DNA of 9,889 bases from Zymomonas sp. (GTDB lineage Bacteria > Pseudomonadota > Alphaproteobacteria > Sphingomonadales > Sphingomonadaceae). The stretch is from NCBI GenBank assembly GCA_027489105.1, contig JAIYAJ010000322.1:1-9889 (forward strand), given 5' to 3'. The position numbers and the translations under genes were made by a program. Under the pieces are notes generated by a model. The model did no database searches. It saw only the letters and a program-made list of their open reading frames with translations, and was not told the DNA's origin. Shown here in pieces: positions 7,389 to 9,889 of the stretch. Numbering within the stretch: position 1 is the stretch's first letter; each line of letters opens with the position of its first letter.

Positions 7389-7407
7389 TTAGTTTGACAT
7401 TAACCAT
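7389..7407 (+). promoter_or_regulatory. Candidate CtrA box upstream of the M23 peptidase gene
   Basis: TTAG (7389-7392), a 7-base spacer, then TTAACCAT (7400-7407) differs from the CtrA consensus TTAA-N7-TTAA by one base. The right half is the known TTAACCAT variant. A -35-like TTGACA (7394-7399) lies within the box, as at many CtrA-regulated promoters, but no good -10 follows at 16-18 bp. It is 84 bases upstream of the preferred start codon and intergenic in both directions. Confidence 0.5.
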
Positions 7408-7490
7408 GTCCGGGCAGACTGACTGCGTCCGACACGAATTTGTCTCGTCAGGGCAGTCGGATAGGCGATTCGTTGAAAGGTCGGGGGCTT

Positions 7491-9053
7491 TTGTTTCGGG
7501 GCGGCGCTCAGGATCTGGCATCGGAAGGGCTCGCCGCTGGCGGCGGTCGTGCCCTCGCGCTCGTACGGCCCGCTCGTTTTCCCCAATTCGACCGGCTGAT
7601 AGATAGCCCGCTCGTCACCGCCGTCGACCGGCTCGCCGGCGCGGATCTCGTCGTCGATCTCGGCGCACGCATCGGGTCGCGCGAATGGTTTCGCGGGCTG
7701 TTCACCTGTCTGTCGCTGTGTACCGCTGCCGGGCTCATGGTGCCCGACTTCCGGCCGGTCCGCTTGCCGGCCGAGCCGCAGATGGGCGCCGCGCAATATG
7801 AGCAGGCACGCACCCTGGCCATAGCGCCGCTGGCGCTCGGCGCCGACACCGGCCGTCGGCTTGCGCCCACCGCGCAGGTCGAAACGCTCGATGACACGCC
7901 AGAGCGCCCCCGCATCGAACTTACCGCCACGCTGGGGCAGGGCGATGGTTTTGCCCGCGTCCTCGAGCGTGCCGGCGTCGCACGCAACGAAGCCGCGCAG
8001 CTTGCCACGCTGGTCGACCGGACGGTCCCGCTGGACGATCTGCGTGCAGGCACCAGGATGGACCTCGTGCTCGGCCGCCGCGAATCCAAACGCGATGCCC
8101 GGCCGCTGGAAAATCTGGCTTTCCGCGCCCGCTTCGACCTCAAGCTCGCGGTCGAGCGCATCGATGGCGCGCTGCGTCTCCAGCGGATACCGATCCGCGT
8201 CGACAACACGCCGCTGCGCATCCAGGGCCGCGTCGGCTCCAGCCTCTATCGCTCCGCGCGCGCCGCCGGCCTGCCCGCCGGCGCGATCGAGACCTTCATC
8301 AAGGCGGTGTCGCAAAAGCTGTCGATGCGCAGCATCGGCTCCGACGCCCGCTTCGACGCGATCGTCGAATATGCCCGCGCCGAGACCGGCGAGGTCAAGG
8401 TCGGCGAACTTCTCTATGCCGGCGTCACCGAGGGCAAGAAGAAGGTCCAGATGCTGAAATGGACCACCGGCGGCCGCCAGCAATGGTATGAGGCCTCCGG
8501 CGTCGGCGAGAGCAAGGGCGTCATGCAGCGCCCGGTGCTCGGCCATCTCACCTCGACCTTCGGCATGCGCATGCATCCGATCCTCGGCTATTCGCGGATG
8601 CACCAGGGTGTCGATTTCGGTGCTCCCATGGGTGCGCCGATCGTTGCGGCGACCGACGGTGTCATTGTCTTCGCCGGTCGGCATGGTGGCCATGGCAACT
8701 ATGTCCGTATCAGCCATTCGGGTGGGATCGCGACCGGCTATGCCCATATGAGCCGGATCATCGCCAGGATCGGCGAGCGCGTGCGGCAGGGGCAGCTGAT
8801 CGGTTATGTCGGTTCGACCGGGCTCTCGACCGGACCGCATCTCCATTATGAGATGTATCGCGATGGCCGACCGATCAATCCGACCTCGCTGAAATTCACC
8901 ACCGTCCAGCAGCTGTCGGGACGCGATCTCGCCAATTTCCGCGCCAAGCTGAGCAATCTTCTCGCGGTGCGTGTGGCGGGGCATGCTGCCGCGTCCGAAA
9001 CGCCCGACAAGAGCGCCGAAGCCGGCGATCGCGCCAAGCCGCGCAAAGGCTGA
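7491..9053 (+). CDS. Membrane-anchored M23 (LytM-type) peptidoglycan endopeptidase
   Basis: This zinc metallopeptidase is expected to cut peptide cross-links of peptidoglycan in the periplasm. From the TTG at 7491 it is 520 aa. About 65 cytoplasmic residues precede one membrane segment (about 66-85, WFRGLFTCLSLCTAAGLMVP). A LysM/OapA-like region follows (about 145-194), then a linker domain (about 210-340). The M23 domain is at about 351-463. All Zn and catalytic residues are present: His371 and Asp375 (HQGVD), His419 (GYAHM), and His450 and His452 (HLH). It should therefore be active, unlike degenerate activator paralogues such as EnvC/NlpD. TTG 7491 is preferred because AAAGG lies 10 nt upstream. 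The frame is open to another TTG at 7440 (537 aa), which has no Shine-Dalgarno. GANTC sites and a CtrA-like box upstream suggest cell-cycle control. The substrate bond and division role are inferred. Confidence 0.92.
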   Translation: MFRGGAQDLASEGLAAGGGRALALVRPARFPQFDRLIDSPLVTAVDRLAGADLVVDLGARIGSREWFRGLFTCLSLCTAAGLMVPDFRPVRLPAEPQMGAAQYEQARTLAIAPLALGADTGRRLAPTAQVETLDDTPERPRIELTATLGQGDGFARVLERAGVARNEAAQLATLVDRTVPLDDLRAGTRMDLVLGRRESKRDARPLENLAFRARFDLKLAVERIDGALRLQRIPIRVDNTPLRIQGRVGSSLYRSARAAGLPAGAIETFIKAVSQKLSMRSIGSDARFDAIVEYARAETGEVKVGELLYAGVTEGKKKVQMLKWTTGGRQQWYEASGVGESKGVMQRPVLGHLTSTFGMRMHPILGYSRMHQGVDFGAPMGAPIVAATDGVIVFAGRHGGHGNYVRISHSGGIATGYAHMSRIIARIGERVRQGQLIGYVGSTGLSTGPHLHYEMYRDGRPINPTSLKFTTVQQLSGRDLANFRAKLSNLLAVRVAGHAAASETPDKSAEAGDRAKPRKG

Positions 9054-9137
9054 TCCGCCGAAGGTAAATTCTGCGCATGTCGTCGCGGCCTGGCGTGCCG
9101 ACGCTTTCGTCGCGCCGTCCGCAAGGCTAGGCTGATA

Positions 9138-9150
9138 CCTCCGCAGGAGG
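9138..9150 (+). promoter_or_regulatory. Small hairpin covering the DUF853 Shine-Dalgarno
   Basis: CCTCC (9138-9142) can pair with GGAGG (9146-9150) over a 3-nt loop, or with the overlapping GGAGG at 9149-9153 over a 6-nt loop. Both are the ribosome binding site for the ATG at 9160. Five GC-rich pairs could dampen translation initiation. The rest of the 9054-9159 gap has only a weak bulged hairpin (9081-9103) without a T-run. Confidence 0.35.
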
Positions 9151-9159
9151 AGGCGTTTC

Positions 9160-9889
9160 ATGGTCGACGGGCAGGGTATCTTTCTGGGTGGGAGCCTGTC
9201 CGGCTCTTCGATCGACGCGCAATATCTGAACCTCAGGCGCGCCAATCGCCACGGTCTGATCGCCGGCGCCACCGGCACGGGCAAGACCGTCACTCTTCAA
9301 GGCATCGCCGAGAATTTCTCGGCAGCGGGCGTGCCCGTGTTCATGGCGGATGTGAAGGGCGATCTGTCGGGCATGGCCATGGCGGGGTCACCGGTGGCGA
9401 AGAATGCCGACAAGCTGGTCGCGCGCGCTGCGGAAATCGGGATGGAAGGCTTCGGCTGGCGCGACAATCCGGTGGTCTTCTGGGATCTCTACGGCGAACA
9501 GGGTCACCCGATCCGTACGACCGTCTCGGAAATGGGGCCGCTGCTCCTCGCGCGGCTGATGAACCTGAACGAGGTGCAGGAAGGCGTCCTCAACATCGCC
9601 TTTCGCTTGGCGGACGAGGAGGGGCTGTTGCTGCTCGACCTCGGCGACCTGCAGGCGATGCTCGTCCATTGCGCCGAACAGGCCGACACGCTCTCGGCGC
9701 GCTATGGCAATGTCAGCAAGGCCAGCGTCGGATCGATCCAGCGCCAGTTGCTCCAGCTCGAAAGCCAGGGAGGCGGCCACTTCTTCGGAGAGCCGGCGCT
9801 GGCGATCGAGGATTTCCTCGGCATCGACGATCAAGGGCGCGGCTATGTGAATATCCTTGCCGCCGACAAGCTGGTCGCGCGCGCTGCGG
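9160..9889 (+). CDS. HerA-like DUF853 family ATPase (YjgR type), 3' end cut by window
   Basis: The window holds the first 243 codons. DUF853 proteins are HerA/FtsK-like P-loop ATPases of about 500 aa, and their physiological role is poorly defined. Walker A is GATGTGKT (36-43). [13 protein letters not shown] (59-71) holds the Walker B-like strand with Asp64 and the KGDLSG signature. [46 protein letters not shown] (about 102-147) and [11 protein letters not shown] (about 228-238) are characteristic segments. ATG 9160 has a strong AGGAGGAGG (9145-9153). It is plus-strand, 106 nt after the M23 gene, and could be cotranscribed. After ADKL the sequence becomes VARAA, an exact copy of residues 87-91, where the family as I know it continues with a different segment. 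The last 16 bases may therefore be mis-assembled. Confidence 0.92.
   Translation, partial: MVDGQGIFLGGSLSGSSIDAQYLNLRRANRHGLIAGATGTGKTVTLQGIAENFSAAGVPVFMADVKGDLSGMAMAGSPVAKNADKLVARAAEIGMEGFGWRDNPVVFWDLYGEQGHPIRTTVSEMGPLLLARLMNLNEVQEGVLNIAFRLADEEGLLLLDLGDLQAMLVHCAEQADTLSARYGNVSKASVGSIQRQLLQLESQGGGHFFGEPALAIEDFLGIDDQGRGYVNILAADKLVARAA
9406..9433 (+). repeat. 28-bp direct repeat, copy 1
   Basis: This copy is identical over 28 bases to 9862-9889 and encodes ADKLVARAA (residues 83-91 of the DUF853 protein) in the same frame. The base before each copy differs (T at 9405, C at 9861). Here the sequence continues smoothly (EIGMEGFGW), so this copy looks genuine. Confidence 0.9.
9862..9889 (+). repeat. 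28-bp direct repeat, copy 2, at the window edge
   Basis: This copy runs exactly to the last base of the window, so the identity may continue beyond it. It lies 456 bp after copy 1, in frame, as residues 235-243. An exact repeat at an end is what a mis-joined contig terminus looks like. Confidence 0.9.

Noticed and set aside
5623..7392. 589-aa open frame antisense to the helicase
   Set aside because: It has low-complexity Arg/Gly/Asp composition and no motifs. The opposite strand carries all helicase motifs in order.
7394..7399. TTGACA as a stand-alone -35 box
   Set aside because: No acceptable -10 hexamer follows at 16-18 bp, so I kept it only as part of the CtrA-box note.
7389..9293. 634-aa open frame antisense to the M23 gene
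   Set aside because: It spans a gene boundary and the start of the DUF853 gene, with no domain. The M23 catalytic residues are on the plus strand.

Overview
The window is GC-rich DNA of an alphaproteobacterium, most likely a sphingomonad. The evidence is the gene content: a SUV3-type helicase, an S4 protein, a seven-iron ferredoxin and CarD in a row, a DUF1489 protein, and an M23 peptidase with the long N-terminal region I associate with sphingomonads. It is mainly a housekeeping region. I see no tRNA, rRNA, CRISPR array, transposon or phage gene.

Layout: (1) 4-471, minus: cytoplasmic cyclophilin, divergent from (2) 668-2513, plus: the Mg2+ channel gene mgtE and a DUF1489 gene. The 196-base gap between them holds a strong imperfect hairpin in the mgtE leader. 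(3) 2521-3216, minus: an exported GIN-domain (DUF2807) repeat protein that converges on the DUF1489 gene. An AT-rich 22-bp palindrome lies just upstream of it. (4) 3335-7275, minus: carD, fdxA, an S4-domain protein and a SUV3-like helicase, transcribed in the order helicase, S4, fdxA, carD. The S4 start codon lies inside the helicase 3' end. carD ends at a clear intrinsic terminator, and a second hairpin separates fdxA from carD. (5) 7491-9053, plus: a membrane-anchored M23 endopeptidase, divergent from the helicase. (6) 9160-9889, plus: the first 243 codons of a HerA-like DUF853 ATPase, cut by the window end.

The most interesting signal is the 7276-7490 gap between the helicase and the peptidase. 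It holds four GANTC (CcrM methylation) sites in 32 bp, arranged as two tandem pairs inside a 14-bp direct repeat with a 22-bp period. A fifth GANTC lies downstream. Between them is a near-consensus CtrA box, TTAG-N7-TTAACCAT. Together these suggest that the cell-wall hydrolase, and perhaps the helicase, is controlled by the alphaproteobacterial cell-cycle circuit (CtrA, GcrA and CcrM). This is inference from motifs only.

The last 28 bases exactly repeat 9406-9433 and break the protein sequence I would expect in this family. The end of the window may therefore be an assembly artefact.
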